NCBI GenBank assembly: GCA_028583605.1
Contig: CM053327.1
Location: 14,247,629 to 14,311,628 of the forward strand
Direction of reading: 5' to 3'
DNA: 64,000 nt
Source of the DNA: Dastarcus helophoroides
Lineage: Eukaryota > Arthropoda > Insecta > Coleoptera > Bothrideridae
The notes beneath the pieces were generated by a model. It searched no databases. It was given only the letters and a program-made list of their open reading frames with translations, and was not told the DNA's origin. Of this stretch, positions 24,707-37,539 are shown piece by piece. A program made the translations under genes and the position numbers. The number at the start of each line of letters is the position of its first letter. Positions within the stretch are counted from its first letter, which is position 1.

Positions 24707-24991
24707 GTCCAATGAATGTCCACCATGATAACCTGAACTCAGCTTGATCGAATGCGGCTATGTGGTCCGTACTGGCCGCTTTGTGGGTGTGCGTGGTGGC
24801 GAGCCCACACCTTGAGCGCGACACCTTCAGGAGGCCGTCGTGGCAACAAAAGCGCGCCGGAGATCAACAGCAACACCCTTCTATGGCCGATCTCGGCCTC
24901 ACCCAGCACATACCCCAGCTCGCCCACGCCAACTCGCAACTCATGCTGCGCTCGCCGAGAGGCTCCCGGCAGTACGATGTACCCCAAATAG
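24707..24991 (+). CDS. Exon encoding a signal peptide, possible neuropeptide precursor (prohormone-4-like)
   Basis: An acceptor (tttcag, 24706) opens the exon and a strong donor (gtgagt at 24992) closes it. The ATG at 24760 gives 77 codons plus one base (phase 1). The product starts MWSVLAALWVCVVASP, a typical signal peptide, followed by a polar stretch with a dibasic KR at residues 31-32, a basic PRGSRQ run at 66-71, and QYDVPQI at the splice junction. The split codon begins with G, compatible with Glu. From memory, a conserved DVPQI-Glu-Cys-Pro junction leading into an LDL-receptor class A domain occurs in insect prohormone-4/ITG-like precursors; that identity is tentative. Two short uORFs (ATGs at 24712 and 24716) precede the chosen start, and the competing ATG at 24752 gives a frame with no protein character. 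Later exons are not recognised within this window, which may hold a very long second intron. Confidence 0.5.
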
Positions 24992-26399
24992 GTGAGTTGC
25001 GTTGAATTTCTCATTTAAGGTTCATCTTTTTCGGTACATACTAATCAAAGTTGCTATAGGAATTTGGATTCCGATATATATTTAAATAATATTAAAATGG
25101 TGGTGGTAGCTAAAAATGTTTTGCAACACCCTGTATCATCTATTATAATAGTAATTGCAATAAAAGCAAAATAATCAATAAATTATTCATTTGATTAGTT
25201 AAATCGCAACAATTATATTGTCATTAAATTGAAAAGAATTAACCAATTAATGAGGTATATATTATAGTTTTTAACTCGTCATTGATTTCAGGTTGTATTT
25301 TTTTTATTCAGGTCCTTGTGCTTTTATTTTTCCCTATTTATGTTTTGTAATGGAGCAGAATATTTAATTAACACTATTTGTTAAGGTTAGCACACATAAA
25401 CGCATGTCACGCTGAGAGCGCTTGAATTTATTGGATATCGTATGGATGCGTATATGTCATTTAATTATTTATTAAGTAAGAAATCCGACAAATACATCCA
25501 GATATTTTATAAAACGTTAGAAATAAATTTTATAGACGGCATTGGTTTAAACTGTGCCAACAAGCAAAAGTGTACACTTTGATCCAATTTTACACAAAAT
25601 GTATTTTTAATTTTGGTCTTATTTTTGTTTTTGATAATAGCAAAACTAGATAATCCATTATAATCCACTGGAAAAAGTTTTTCCAACGATAAGGTACAAC
25701 CTTATGTAGCTCGACACTCTCTAGGCAGCAAAAATAGACATGATCACGTCAACGAGTTTGAACAATATATCATTCTGTACGAACTCTTTAAAGCTGCGTT
25801 TATCCAAACCAATTTTATAAATAAGAAAGTATGTATAATCGAGGGCGCTATCTTACAATAATCTACCATACCTGGTTCGTAATTAAAACCAGAGACAAAT
25901 AAGAACAAAAAAAAATTGATCTGCCTCTTAAACTATGTTTAATTTTAGGCAGTGTTTCCTTCGCTGCAAAGAAAATTATTTATTTAAATCCGCAGACAGT
26001 CACGTTTTCATTTTTTATCCCTCTCGAAAGTTAATTATTTAAAGTGTAATATATTTTTCCAAGGATTTATTTATTTTGGTATTCCTTTAAAATATTCATT
26101 TTATTGCCTATAATGAAACGTGTTTTAGGCAACGCATCGCACAAACAATATCGGAAATGGACGGGTTTATTATTTAATAAATATTTGTCATAAATCCGCT
26201 TGGAATGTATTAATAATTAAAAAAGCAAAATTTCATTTGATAGTTACGCCAAATATCAAGTGTTTATTACTCCAGCCTATCAGACATCCGTTTAAATAAT
26301 TAATATTTTCAACCCCTGCTTGTGGAATCTGTAAGATTTTATTCAGATATTAGGGAAATTTCGTGTTTATTTGTTATATCGTTAAATATAATCTATAAG
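24992..26399 (+). other. Probable intron or intergenic, no feature recognised
   Basis: Plain AT-rich DNA follows the splice donor. A caccctgta word at about 25129, also seen near 21855 and 58291, may mark ends of an unrecognised repeat. No next exon could be identified. Confidence 0.35.
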
Positions 26400-28800
26400 T
26401 TATTATGAAAATATATATAAGAAAAATTGTTTGAAAACCAGGTTTCTTTTCAAAAGTAGTCGAAATTATAAAAACAACATTTGTAAAGATGTCTAAGTAA
26501 AAAAAAAGTCGCAATTAAAAAAAGTCAAACATTCAAAAACAATTGAACTTTTGAAATAAATTCGAGACTTTAAAAGAGTGAAAATTTCGAAAAGAAGTGG
26601 ATATTTTGAAAAAGTAAATAGAAATAAAAAGAAAAACAGAAATGTTTGAAAAAAGGGGTTTGATGGTTGGACAAAAAAAATAAGATTTTCAGAAAAGTCT
26701 TTTTAAAGACTCTAAATTATTATGAAAATAAATATTTAAAAGATAATTCGATATCAACATTTTGAAAAAAAAATGTGAAACTTAAAAAAATTTAAATATT
26801 CACAAAAGTGGACATTTTTAAAGCATTATAAAATTTTAAAGGTTTAAATTTTCAAAAAGGTCGAAACTTGAAAGCAGATATTTTGAAAATATAAATTTTC
26901 AGAAATAGGGTAAAATTGTGAGAAAAATAGAAATTTTGAAAAAAGTAAATACTTTGAATAAGTGAAAATTTAAATAAAGTAAACATTTTGACATGTTAAA
27001 ATTTTCAAAAGAGTCATAATTTACAAAAAAAAAAGAAAAAAACAGCCGAATTGCTCATAAAGTTAAAATTTTCAAAACAGGCCAAATTTTCAAAAAGTCG
27101 CAATTTAAAAAAAATGACATTTTTGCATCTAAGTCAAAGTTTTGAAGAAAGTTGGAGTTTTGGAGCAAAAATTTTTAAAAAAGTCAGCCTCCTGTAAAAG
27201 GTCGCAATTTTGAAAAATTAAAATATAAAACATCAAAATTTTCAAAAAAGGTTACAATTTGGAAAAAAGTTAAAAAAAGTCGAATATTACAAACAGTTAC
27301 AATTCCTAAAAAAAGTCGTTAATTTGAAAACTTGAAACTTGACAGTAAAAAATTTTAAAAAACAGAATTTCGAGAAAATAAAAATTTTGTAAAAGGTAAA
27401 ATTTTTGACAAGTTAACACTTGAAAATATTGAGGGTTTCAGAGAAGGTGCAAATTTTAAAAAGCAGTCTAATTTTTTTTTCAATAAAAATTTTTACAAAT
27501 TTAGGCAGAAAAAGTTAAATTCTTTTAAAAAATCAAATTCATCAAAAAAGTTAAAATTTTCAAAATAAGTCTAAATTTTTACAAAAATCGGAATTTAAAA
27601 AACCATTTTAAGAAATTTTGAAAAATAGTCAAATTTCATAAAAAGTTCGACAGTTGAAAATTTCAAAATAAGTAAAAATTTTCTTAAAGAAAAGCAAATT
27701 TATATCAAAAATTTCAAATTTCGAAAAAGTCAATATTTTCAAATAAAAACAAAATGTATTCTTAAAATAAAATTCTTGACAAATTTCAGTATCTTTTTAA
27801 AAGTCCGCTACCTAAAAAGAAATTGAAATTTTCAAAATTTTAAAATGTCAAAATTTTGAAAAAAGGAGTACTTTCGAAAAAAATTCAAAACCTTGAAGAA
27901 AGTCAAAAATTTTAAGATTCGGAATTTAAAAATTTTAGAAATTTTTAAGACGGTCAATATTTTTAACAAAGGTGGAAACTTAAAAATAAATAGAATCAAA
28001 AAACGAATTGTACAAGACAGTATGAAATTATGAGAAAAAGGAGAAATTTCGAAAAAAGAAAATTACAAAGTCCTTTTCGAAAAAAGTCGAAATTTTGACA
28101 GTCGAAAATTTTAATATAAATAAAAATTTAGAGAAATCCATAATTTGGAAAAAGTTGGCATTTTTGGTAGAAAGCGAAAATCTTAAATTATCAAAATTTT
28201 CATAACAAATTCGAAATGTTTAAATAAATTAAAAGGTTCACTAAAGAGGTCAGAATTTATAAAAAGTTGAAATTTGTAAAAATGTCGAAAGTTTCAATAA
28301 AAGTCGAAATTTACAAAAGAAGTTATTGTTTTAAGAATTTAAAATATTCCAAGATGGTCGAAATTAGAAGAAATCGAATATTTTTAAAAAAAGTAGAAAT
28401 TTTGAAAAATGAGTCAAAATTTTCAAATAAAATTTAAATTTCGACACAGCTATAATTATAAAATTCAAATTTGAAAAAATCTAACATTTCAACGATGATT
28501 TTTATAAAAAGTGAAATTTTTTTAAGGCTCGAATGCCTCAAAAATGTGAAATTTTTAATTATGTCGAAATTTAGAGACAAATTCGAAATTTTGAAAAAAT
28601 ACATTGATATTTTTCAAAGAGACCAATTCTTGAAAGGTATGATTTTCAAAAAAGTCGGAATTTTGAGAAAAATCTGAAGTTTTAAAAAAAAGTGGAAATT
28701 TTCAGAGGTCGAAATTTTAAGAAAAGACAAGACAAAATTTTTAATAAAAGTAGAAATTTTTAAAAAATAGTGGAAGTTTGCATACACCATTATTTTTCCT
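26400..28800 (+). repeat. A/T-rich repeat block, forward polarity, very uniform
   Basis: 2.4 kb of aaaaagtcgaaattttgaaaa-like units, the cleanest forward-polarity block in the window. Runs of A separate aatttt-centred words at roughly 15-25 base spacing. The two short open frames near 28.5-28.8 kb are low-complexity by-products. Confidence 0.7.
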
Positions 28801-28839
28801 AATATCAAGAAGGTAAGAATTAAGAATTAGAGGAAAATT

Positions 28840-29740
28840 AAATTCCAACTGCGGTGCTGGAACGTAGCAGCGACGCAAGTGTGAATACGTCAATACTTAT
28901 AAATGCGATTACGTTTCCTTTTCAATTTGGATCTAAATATAATTACGTTTGGTGGTACAGTGCCCTGATGTGGCGTTTTATCTGGTGGGTATCGTGCCTA
29001 ATGAAACGTAGTCATACAATTGTTGGCGTATCGCTTGAAACGCATAATAGATCACTTAGAGGAAACGTAAAGCGGTTTGACATTCAGCTGCCGACCATCG
29101 CAAAACAATCTATTAACTTGATGTAATTAATTTCGCACCTTCAATGTAATAACAGGTTTTCTCTACCGCCCTCTTTGTATCATCACCCACCCTTAATTAA
29201 CGCACGCCAACGATAGTTCGCTATATTCAAATTACACGTACATGGACGCATCCATTCGCCGAAAATAGATTCGTATATTTCACCGATTTTACGATGCCAA
29301 TGGCCAATGGTGAATGTGTTGTGCCTACAGAGAGAGCATAAAAAAATAAAAAAAAATAATTTATTCGTCTCGGGGGAGCGCATATCCATTTGCATGTGAT
29401 ATGTACGAAGTATGTTGGCTTCACCTAAGGGCTTACGTCACCCGTGAGGATCGTTCGAAGTTTGTCAAAAGCGTTTTCTTTCTTTGCCGAATGAAAAGCC
29501 TTCAAGTGAAAGCCGGGTGTAATACGAAACCGCCATGTAAAAATGTAGCTTTCGCTTTGTGTTCGAGCGTTGGAAACAAGTTGCTTTTTAACGAGATGTA
29601 TGTGCAGCTTTTTATTTGCATGTGTCGTAAAAAGGATATCACCTTTTTGTCAAGATCAACGAACTTGACAAGGTTCTTTAGAAAAAACATATAAAAATAT
29701 TTTACGTGTTTTAGCTCAGTAATGCTCAGCTGCTTCAAAA
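28840..29740. other. Normal-complexity island between repeats
   Basis: Balanced composition begins abruptly at about 28840 after the A/T-rich block. Several short open frames (70-97 codons) lie on both strands, but none shows motifs, splice context or family resemblance. It is a candidate for regulatory or conserved non-coding DNA, not a gene. Confidence 0.3.
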
Positions 29741-30296
29741 CAATTTATTTAACATACCAAATGTTATATTATTTCCGTAATGGTTATTAAAGGAATATTT
29801 TCATCGCATATTTTTGTGTATATTTAACCCTGGTAGAAAGGATTTGATTAAAAGAAGGCCACTTTTCTTGAGGCTAACCATTAAATTCGTTTTATATCAG
29901 TTTATTTTCTTTTATCACTTTATGAATCAATTTCAAGGATCTGCTCACTGCGAAAATTCGTTTTAGTAAGACATTAAGCTTTGTAACATTTTTACTAAAT
30001 AATAACTTGCTAAATAGCAAGTTTCCAACTAGGCCTTCGAGAGGCTTCGCTGTGCTCTTTACATAGGGACTGAAATTTTTTTTTAGCATTTCAAAAATAG
30101 GCAGTCTTGGCGGCTGCCGACAGAAGTGAAAACTTAAAACTAGGAAATAATAGTGTCTACGTAGTGTAGTTCGAACCCACATTAGTAAACAAGTCAGAAT
30201 ATTAGAAATATTTTAAAATAAATGCTGTCAAACTGACGTACCATTTTATATTTGTGGTTTGGATGCTTGTGGTCGTATGAAAACGAATCTAATGTT
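29741..30296. other. Intergenic, nothing recognised
   Basis: AT-rich sequence with no supported feature. A 96-codon minus-strand frame here has no family resemblance. Confidence 0.4.
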
Positions 30297-30715
30297 TGTT
30301 GATAATGAAATCACTTACACATAAACTTTACAGTCTTTTTATTTATTGCACGTAATGTTCAACATCTTATTAGTACCGTTATTTGTCACTTTTCTGAAGC
30401 ACAAGCAAGAAACCTCGTGAATTATAACCACTTTATCTCCAAACTGATTTCGGAACACTACAATTATAATTCTTTTAACTGAGCAACTGACCAATTAACT
30501 CACTAACACTGTTTAATTAAATAACTGAGGGAAAGCTGACCGCGTATATATATCCTTCCGGTTTTCTAGGCCGATCTCCATACAGATAAGATTATCGCTT
30601 GCGGAATTTTCTGGAGCGCTTATCTGCCATATAATTCATTACCGCCACCGATTCCCATTACCAAATTTTTCCAGAAAATTCCTTACTAAATTTTATAACT
30701 ACATTTTGTTACACA
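30297..30715 (-). mobile_element. Long terminal repeat of a Ty3/gypsy element (3' LTR)
   Basis: On the minus strand a purine tract (agagggagg) precedes TGTGTAACA, the expected arrangement of polypurine tract and LTR start. Inside are a TATATATA stretch at about 30543-30552 and, 200 bases downstream, overlapping AATAAA signals near 30338-30346. These fit an LTR promoter and poly(A) site. The far edge at TCAACA near 30297 is inferred from the usual TG...CA ends. No second LTR is found in the window, so the boundaries are not confirmed. Confidence 0.55.
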
Positions 30716-32760
30716 ACCTCCCTCTTAAGACTGATCGTCCCATCTGTTGAGGTGTACCACTTTCATCTTGGTCCTGGAGCCGCGCTGGATCCTGTATACC
30801 AAGACGTTGATCCTCTTCAGCACTGTACGGCCCTTCCCAAGATGGCTTAAACTTCGGCGAAACTCCGCCCTTACTGAAACCTCCATGACTGGCGTTTGCG
30901 TCATATCTTGTTTTCATTCGGTCGGTCGCCAAGTTGATCTTCGTCCGCACCAGGGCATGTGTCTCCAATATAACTTCCCTCAAGCCGTCTTCGAAACCCA
31001 TCGTTTCCCTGGAGGTCTCCCTTGGTGATTCAAACACCAAGTCGCACGGAAGCCGCAGTTTCCCCCCGAAGATCACTTTTGCCGTTGAGCCCGATCCGTA
31101 GTTTTATGAGTTGCAGCGCGATAGGCCATTAGAAACAGTGGCAGTTGTCGGTCCCAGTCTTTCTAATGCTTGGAAACGATCTTTAAAAGATGTTTTCCCG
31201 AGGTCTTTTTAAATCTTTCCATCTTTCCATCATTCCATTAGACTGTGGATTAAGAGGTGGCGTTCGAGTTTCCTTGATTCCAAGAAGACAGCACACCTCT
31301 TGGAAAATCCCCGATTCGAAGTTCCTCCCTTGGTCCAAGTGTAGTTCCAAGGGAACACCAAATCAAAAGATGAAGTGTCTACAAGAACCCTTGCGACTGT
31401 GGTAGCTTCCTGGTTCGGGATGGCGTAAGCTTCGAACCATTTACTGAAATAGTCCATGGCCACCAGAATGTTTTTGTTTCTATCGTCTGATGCTGGAAAT
31501 GGTCCTAATTGCAATCCTCTCAAATGGAGCTTCGACATTATACTGCTTCAGGGTTCCTTTGGTTTTTGTACGAGGACCCTTGAATGCAGAGCAAGTAACA
31601 CATTTTCGACACCATTGCTCGACGTCCTCCCTGCATTTAACCCAGTAGAACCGTTTTCGAATCTTCTGCAGGGTCTTGTTAACCCCTAGATGTTTACCAG
31701 AGGTCCCATTGTGCACTTCCCACACACAAAACATGTGGAACCTTTTTCTGCGTCACCACCAACTGCAAGTTGACACGCTTCCCATCCGCGCTTTCCCGTG
31801 CCCTCTTTAGCACCCCGTCCTCTACCTGGAAGGATTTACAATAAACCCACAAATTCTTAAGAGGTGGTCAGAAACTTCTTGCCATTCAGGTCTTGCCATT
31901 TAGGTCTCCAGCTTCTTTCCATTCCAATATGGGTCCGATATTACTATCGCTCTTCTGTAACTCCCGAAGACCTGCAACAGTCCATTCATCTTCTGGCTGG
32001 CTAGACGTGACCCTTATATCCACCATGTCCTCATGCTCCTCGGCTCGTCTGCAGTATCTGCAATCCCCACAAGGTCTTCGAAACAAAGCGTCAGGGTTGT
32101 TATGCTGTCGTCCCGGTCAATAATGTACCTTTAAGTGATACTGTTGGAGCCTTTCTAACCATCTAGCTGTTTGCCTCTCTGAGTTCTTCATTCGGAGTAA
32201 CCAGGAAAACGCCGAATGATCTGTCTTGAAGAGGAATACTTGTCCATACAAATACTTGTAGAAGTATACCACGGCCTTTACTATCACAAGAAGTTCCTTC
32301 CTGGTGGTGCAGAAATTCCCCTTTTCGATCTTGCTGTAATATTCGATAACTCTTTCTTCACCACCTTGAACTTGGGACCGCACAGCCCCAATGCCGACGT
32401 TGCTGGCGTCTGTGTCTAACACGAAATTCCCATTCTGCTGAGGATAAACCAAGCTAGGACTTCTACACAAGGCAGACTTCAGTTTTCGGAAAGCGGTATC
32501 ACAATCGGGATTTTAGACATACGGCGTTCTTTCTTTCGTTAGTTGGTGTAACGGCCCAGCAATGATGGCGAAACCTTTTACAAATTTTCTGTAATGGGTG
32601 CATAACTCCAGGAAGCTCTTCAATTCATGTTTACCTTTGGGTCTTGGCCAGTCACGGATTGCTTGAGTCTCGCATGCCAGAGTAATCATGGTTCTTTGTC
32701 CACTGTTGCCTGAACATTCCTACGCTTCTCTCTACCACCAAACTCTCCTTGGTCTTTTTT
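30716..32760 (-). pseudogene. Ty3/gypsy pol remnant (PR stub, RT thumb, RNase H, integrase), internally deleted
   Basis: In minus-strand order: a protease stub around NVQATVD at 32.73 kb, with its active-site region damaged; an abrupt junction into the RT connection/thumb (RDWPRPKGKHELKSF); RNase H (FVLDTDASNVGIGAV, EYYSKIEKGNFCTTRKELL, FKTDHSAFSWLL) at 32470-32117; a Cys-rich linker (FRRPCGDCRYCRRAEE); an integrase zinc-binding domain (GKHLGVNKTLQKIRKRFYW, then CRKCVTC); an integrase core (VAMDYFSKWFEAYAI), whose second Asp and Glu lie in another frame; and an integrase tail with LPCDLVF. Domain order RT-RNase H-integrase places it in Ty3/gypsy. Most of the protease and RT, including the catalytic RT motif, is missing, and frameshifts occur in the integrase. 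The element cannot be autonomous. Confidence 0.9.
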
Positions 32761-33059
32761 ATCTGTTTGATATGACGAGTAGAGGGAGATGCAACAGATG
32801 CACCGGTACTATATCAAAAGTTAGAATGGGATGCAATAGTCAAAAATACTTCGGACGTTAAATTTATTTTTCGTTAACAACAATCTTTTTGGATATTTCG
32901 TAGTGACAATATTTTGGCTGATACGATTTATTTTGGTAATCAATAACTTAGGAGCCGGCTATTTTTTAGTCGTTCTAAATTTAACAGAAAGTATTACCAT
33001 CATGTTTTTGTTTATCGTTAATTTTTCGGACTTGTGTAAGATGTGTCAGACAATTTTTT
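32761..33059. other. Intergenic, nothing recognised
   Basis: A short stretch between the gypsy remnant and the next A/T-rich block. No 5' LTR is present here, so the gypsy copy lost its upstream end. Confidence 0.4.
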
Positions 33060-34325
33060 CCAAATTCAAGGTTTTCTTTTTCTAAATTTCGATTTTAAGA
33101 TTAATGTTAAAAGTAAGATTTCCAAAAATAGATTTTAAAATTTTAAGTTTAAGCTTACAATTGTTTCTCAAAAACTTCGGCTTTAAAATCGAAGCTCCAA
33201 ATTTGTCTAAAGATTTTCATTCTTTTCGTTTTGCCTTTAATCTCGAAAGCAGAATCATTTTCTTAAATTTGGCGGAATACATTTCAATATTTTCTTTTTA
33301 ATTTTGACTTGAGAACTTTTTATTCTTTTAAAAAAATCACGATATTTGAATTTTTTTATAAGTTGCGAGACTACTTTTGTACGAAATTCTATTTTTTTTT
33401 TAATGTTTTAGAAATGTCGATTTTAAATCTATTTACTTGATTTCTTTTAATTCTAAAGTTATACTTTTAATTTATATATATTTTTTAATTTTCAATATTG
33501 CTTTTGATTTTTTTTAGGAAATTTTGATTTTCCTCAAATTTCCAAATTTAAGTTTGAAATGTTTAACTTTTACCCCAAAATTTTGACTTTTTGCTTAACA
33601 GTTTCACTTTTTGGAGAGATTTTCGCCTTATTTTCCAAATGCTTGGAATCGAATATTTGAATTTTTCTAAAAATTTCTAGTTTAAACTTGAAAATTTGTA
33701 AAATTATTTTATAAATTTCAGCCTAATATTTCGAAATTCTGTTTAAAACTGGAAATTCATTTTTATTGTGGATTAGTTTAGAAACTTAAATAAATAAATA
33801 AATGTGATATTTTTAAATTAGAAAATCCGAGTATTTAGATTAAAGTTAAAATTTAGGAAAAAAGTTAAATTTACAATATATAAAAGCTTTAAATGTAAGC
33901 ATCTTTCTCGAAATTTTTAAATTAAGCTGGAAATTTTGCCCTTGTTATTTTAGATATTGTTCTAGTTTTCTTTGCAACGTTTCAATGTTAATCCCACAAT
34001 TTTTTTCTTATTAAACTTTAAATTATTTTAGACATTTGGCCTTTTTTCTGAACATTATGTGCCTAGAATTTAAACCCAAAAATGAAATATTGTTTTTAGT
34101 TTAACTTAAAAATAATATTTTTTTTAAAATATTAAACCTTAAAATTTAACCTAACTTTTGTTATATTATGTATTTCGAGTTCTTATCAAAGTTTCATTTC
34201 TATCAAAATTCCTAATTTAAACGTAAAGTTGAAAAATTAAATTTAAAAAAAATTCTAGTTACTTCTTGAGTTTTCGAATTTGTCCCAAACTGTAAAGTTT
34301 AGAAATAAAATTAAAACTTTTTTTT
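33060..34325 (-). repeat. A/T-rich repeat block, reverse polarity
   Basis: Units such as aaatttcgattttaag and aaattttgactttttgc dominate for 1.27 kb. The 60-65 codon frames inside are low-complexity. Confidence 0.6.
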
Positions 34326-34337
34326 TTAACTAACAAC

Positions 34338-34713
34338 GAGGCGGCAAGTTTGTGGGCTATTCAAATTAATATGAGGTTTTTGTGTAATTTGTGCTCATTA
34401 AGAGTATGCTCATTTGCTAAAGCCGTAGCGCGTACTGCATAATGATTGTCGAGAAAAAAAATTGTAAAAAAATTACTACAATTTGATAATTCGCGTTGGC
34501 TAATATCTTGTCCATTTTTTATGATTAAAAAAAATGGACAAAAAAATTGGTAAACGCGAATTATTAAACTATAATAATAGTTTTTTTACACTTAAAAATT
34601 TATTTTTCGACAACGGCTGAGCAATGGGCGTTACGACTCCTAATACTCTTATTGAGTAGGAATTTCACACAAAACTTTATTTTGTTTTGAATACCCCACA
34701 TCCTTGCCGTCTC
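34338..34713. mobile_element. Foldback element: long imperfect inverted repeat
   Basis: The left arm begins GAGGCGGCAAGTTTGTGGGC and the reverse complement of the right end begins GAGACGGCAAGGATGTGGGG. The arms continue to correspond through ctcattaagagtat/ctcaataagagtat, gtcgagaaaaaaaatt/gtcgaaaaataaattt, and taattcgcgtt near the centre. They meet at a tight loop (atgatt) near 34520, so nearly all 376 bp would fold into one hairpin with roughly 180-bp arms. This fits a foldback MITE. No clear target duplication was found. Confidence 0.7.
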
Positions 34714-37216
34714 CTTATAAAATAAAAATCCCCATTTATAACCGCTACATTAATTTCAAAATAAGGTAAAGAATTTTTAAAAATATGGGTAGTTTCTGAT
34801 TTCGTAGTACGCTAGGCACAAATATAGAGGAGTGTAAAAAATTTCAAATTTTTAGGTGAGTTCAGAAGGGTGTAACGCAAAGAAATCTGGTTATAGAAAA
34901 AACTTGAAAAATAAAATTGAAGCTTCAAACTAATTTTCAGATTTTGAGTCCAACATTTTTTAGCCTTAGCAGTTCTAGAATAATTATCCGAAAAATTTTG
35001 TTACACATTTTTGCTTCATTTTAAAAACCTGCAAGGACTTCAATATAATGTTCGTTAGTTATTCCATAAAACTCTTCTACTCTTTACTTTCTAATTTGAG
35101 TGGTCTTCGAGTCCTGTACAATGATTTATCGACGAGTTCTCGTCGTTCAAACCAAAAAATCATTTTTAATTTTGGTAATCAATAATTCAGGCAAGAGTGA
35201 TCGTACAGAAAATACGAGTAGGGCTTTGAAAATAGTAAAATCCTTTTACTATGAGAAAGTTGATTAAAATATGTAAAAAGTAAAAAATTGCATAATTCTA
35301 GATGTTCGCTTAATTTAGCGTAGCTTTGCAAATAATCGATTAAATAAGAATATGTTTACGGTATCTTTTTAAGCTTTAAAGATTCCAAAGAGACACTGAA
35401 AATTTCATAGACTTGCAATTTTTTCCTTATTGTATTAGGATTAAATTTGTCGTTTTTGTTAACAACCAATTTTTTATTTTAGGATGATTTATTTTTTTCA
35501 TTTTTAATTGATTTTTTTTGGAAATATGCTTTTTAGCAATAGGTAACCCACATTTCCAGTATCAAAAATATAAAAAAAAACATATGTTCTGAACGAAAAA
35601 TCATGGTACACAGGGTTCCCTGTCAAATTAAAAAACAGTAAATTATTTAGAAAATGTTCATTATAAGATCACAGGAAAAGAGTTATTGAAGTCAGCGGAT
35701 CTTTCTAAATGTCAGTAAAAATTTGGAAAAAATATTGTCCAACGGTTTTCTTATAATTACTCAAAAACTGCTCATGATAAAAGTTTTAAACTCATGATTT
35801 GAAAATTAGAAATTGAGACGTTTAATTGACTTTTTTATATTTTTGCATGATTACTTTTCCTCGAGTTACAGTCTTTTGAAATTACCTAAAAATGTATGCT
35901 GTTTTATATTTCTCAATTTTTATTTTTAACGTATTCTAAATGAAACGTATTATAATTATTGATTTAAAGCGATTTAACGGTGACATAAAAAAATCGTATT
36001 TGCTTTTTTATTCCCGATCAGCTTCGTGCTGCCGAGTCGCATCTTATGTTTTGAATATAAATAAAATGTCGAAACAAACTCATAATTCGATAAATGTCCG
36101 CGAACGCAACAAAAATGCATAATTTATCAAATGCTGCTGCTCCTTCATGCTTTTCCTCTTCATTTCGTTCATTTAACATTTTTATAAAATAAAACGCAAA
36201 ATGAGTTAATTTCGAAATTGTTTTGTTCAGCAAAGCCCGCAACGTATGTTTATATATAAACATGTCTTTACAAAATAAACAAAATTGTTTGTTTTACATT
36301 AATTTCATTTACCCTATTCATATACATATGTACACATTATATATTTTGCTATATTATTTGATCGTACCAAATGAGCCTTAGGAAATATTTATTCTACTAA
36401 ATAAAACATCTCAATTTTCACCTATGGCAGAAAGTATTTTATATAAAATCTAGAATTACACATAAGAGAAAAATTTCGATAATTCCTGACGGGAATAATA
36501 TTAATAAAAGACGAGTCGCTTGTGCTATATTTATTCCCAAACCACGTAATTCCCGCCGCCTCCCCAGATAGCTTCAAGCTAATAAACCCACCACTTCCTA
36601 GAAGGTTCCCGGATTTCGTCGAAAAGGTAAACGTCCTTTATCCCTAGGTTGATCTTTCGCGATTTGATGCTTGATTTCTATTTAGCCACATTAAAGAGCC
36701 AAAAATCCCGTTATGTATTATTACTTCGGGGGTGTGGTATGTCAAAGTTCGTATATGTCAAAAATGAGTTCGCGTCACGTCACTGGGCTTACATAAGAAG
36801 GATAACGGTTGAGTTGTTTACTTCTCGACATGATAAACCGGTTATGGTAAATATTCATGAGGATCCGGAAGCTGCCTTGCACCATTTATTCCGGACACGA
36901 CCTCCAGACAAGAAAGTAGACTTGCCTTCACGTAAGCATTCGACTTATCATCGTGAATCACAATAAGCCCAGGATTTAATGGTGTCACAACATTGAAAAA
37001 CTGAGAATTTGGAAACAGAAGTATGCTACCATTCTTTGTTTATCTGTCTCCTAAGTGAACTGTAGTTGCTGTAAAAATAGGAGAAAAGTTTTAATTATTC
37101 AAAATAATCCAACATAGTTATGGTCACCTAAACTCAACAATTTTTTGATGGTCTTCGCGTGTGTACCTCGGACATCCGCAGAGGACAGACGATTACCTTC
37201 ATATGCTTATTGAGGA
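34714..37216. other. Intergenic; possible regulatory island at 36.5-36.97 kb
   Basis: Mostly plain AT-rich DNA. The part at 36500-36970 is of normal complexity, with a 105-codon plus-strand frame (36649-36966) containing FVYVKNEFASRHWAYIRR. I recognise no family in it, and no start context, splice site or poly(A) signal supports it as a gene. It could be an unrecognised exon or conserved non-coding DNA. Confidence 0.3.
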
Positions 37217-37539
37217 TAGGGATGCAAACGATAGTTCGATGTTTTGAATACATCGATGTATCGTTTGTAAACATCGATGTTTCAATATCGATGGCAAAGG
37301 ATCAAAAGCATCGATACATCGTTCGCTTTATAAACGATGTTTAAAAAATCGATGTATCGTAAGGCGACAGAATTAGCACCATCTGTTGCACAGAATTGAT
37401 GGGTCAAACAACCACATAATTTCGTAACTAATCACCCGATAGCAGTGTACATTTAACAAATTGATGCTAAATTTGTATGCCGCAGTATACAATACAATTA
37501 TTTGAAAATACATAGTTTAGCTATTTTAATTTCGCAATC

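Noticed and set aside
30140..30182. B-box-like gggttcgaac on the minus strand as a tRNA
   Set aside because: No A box or pairing acceptor arm lies at a suitable distance.
36649..36966. 105-codon plus-strand frame as a gene
   Set aside because: No recognised motif, no splice sites or poly(A) signal around it, and comparable frames occur by chance in the other normal-complexity islands.
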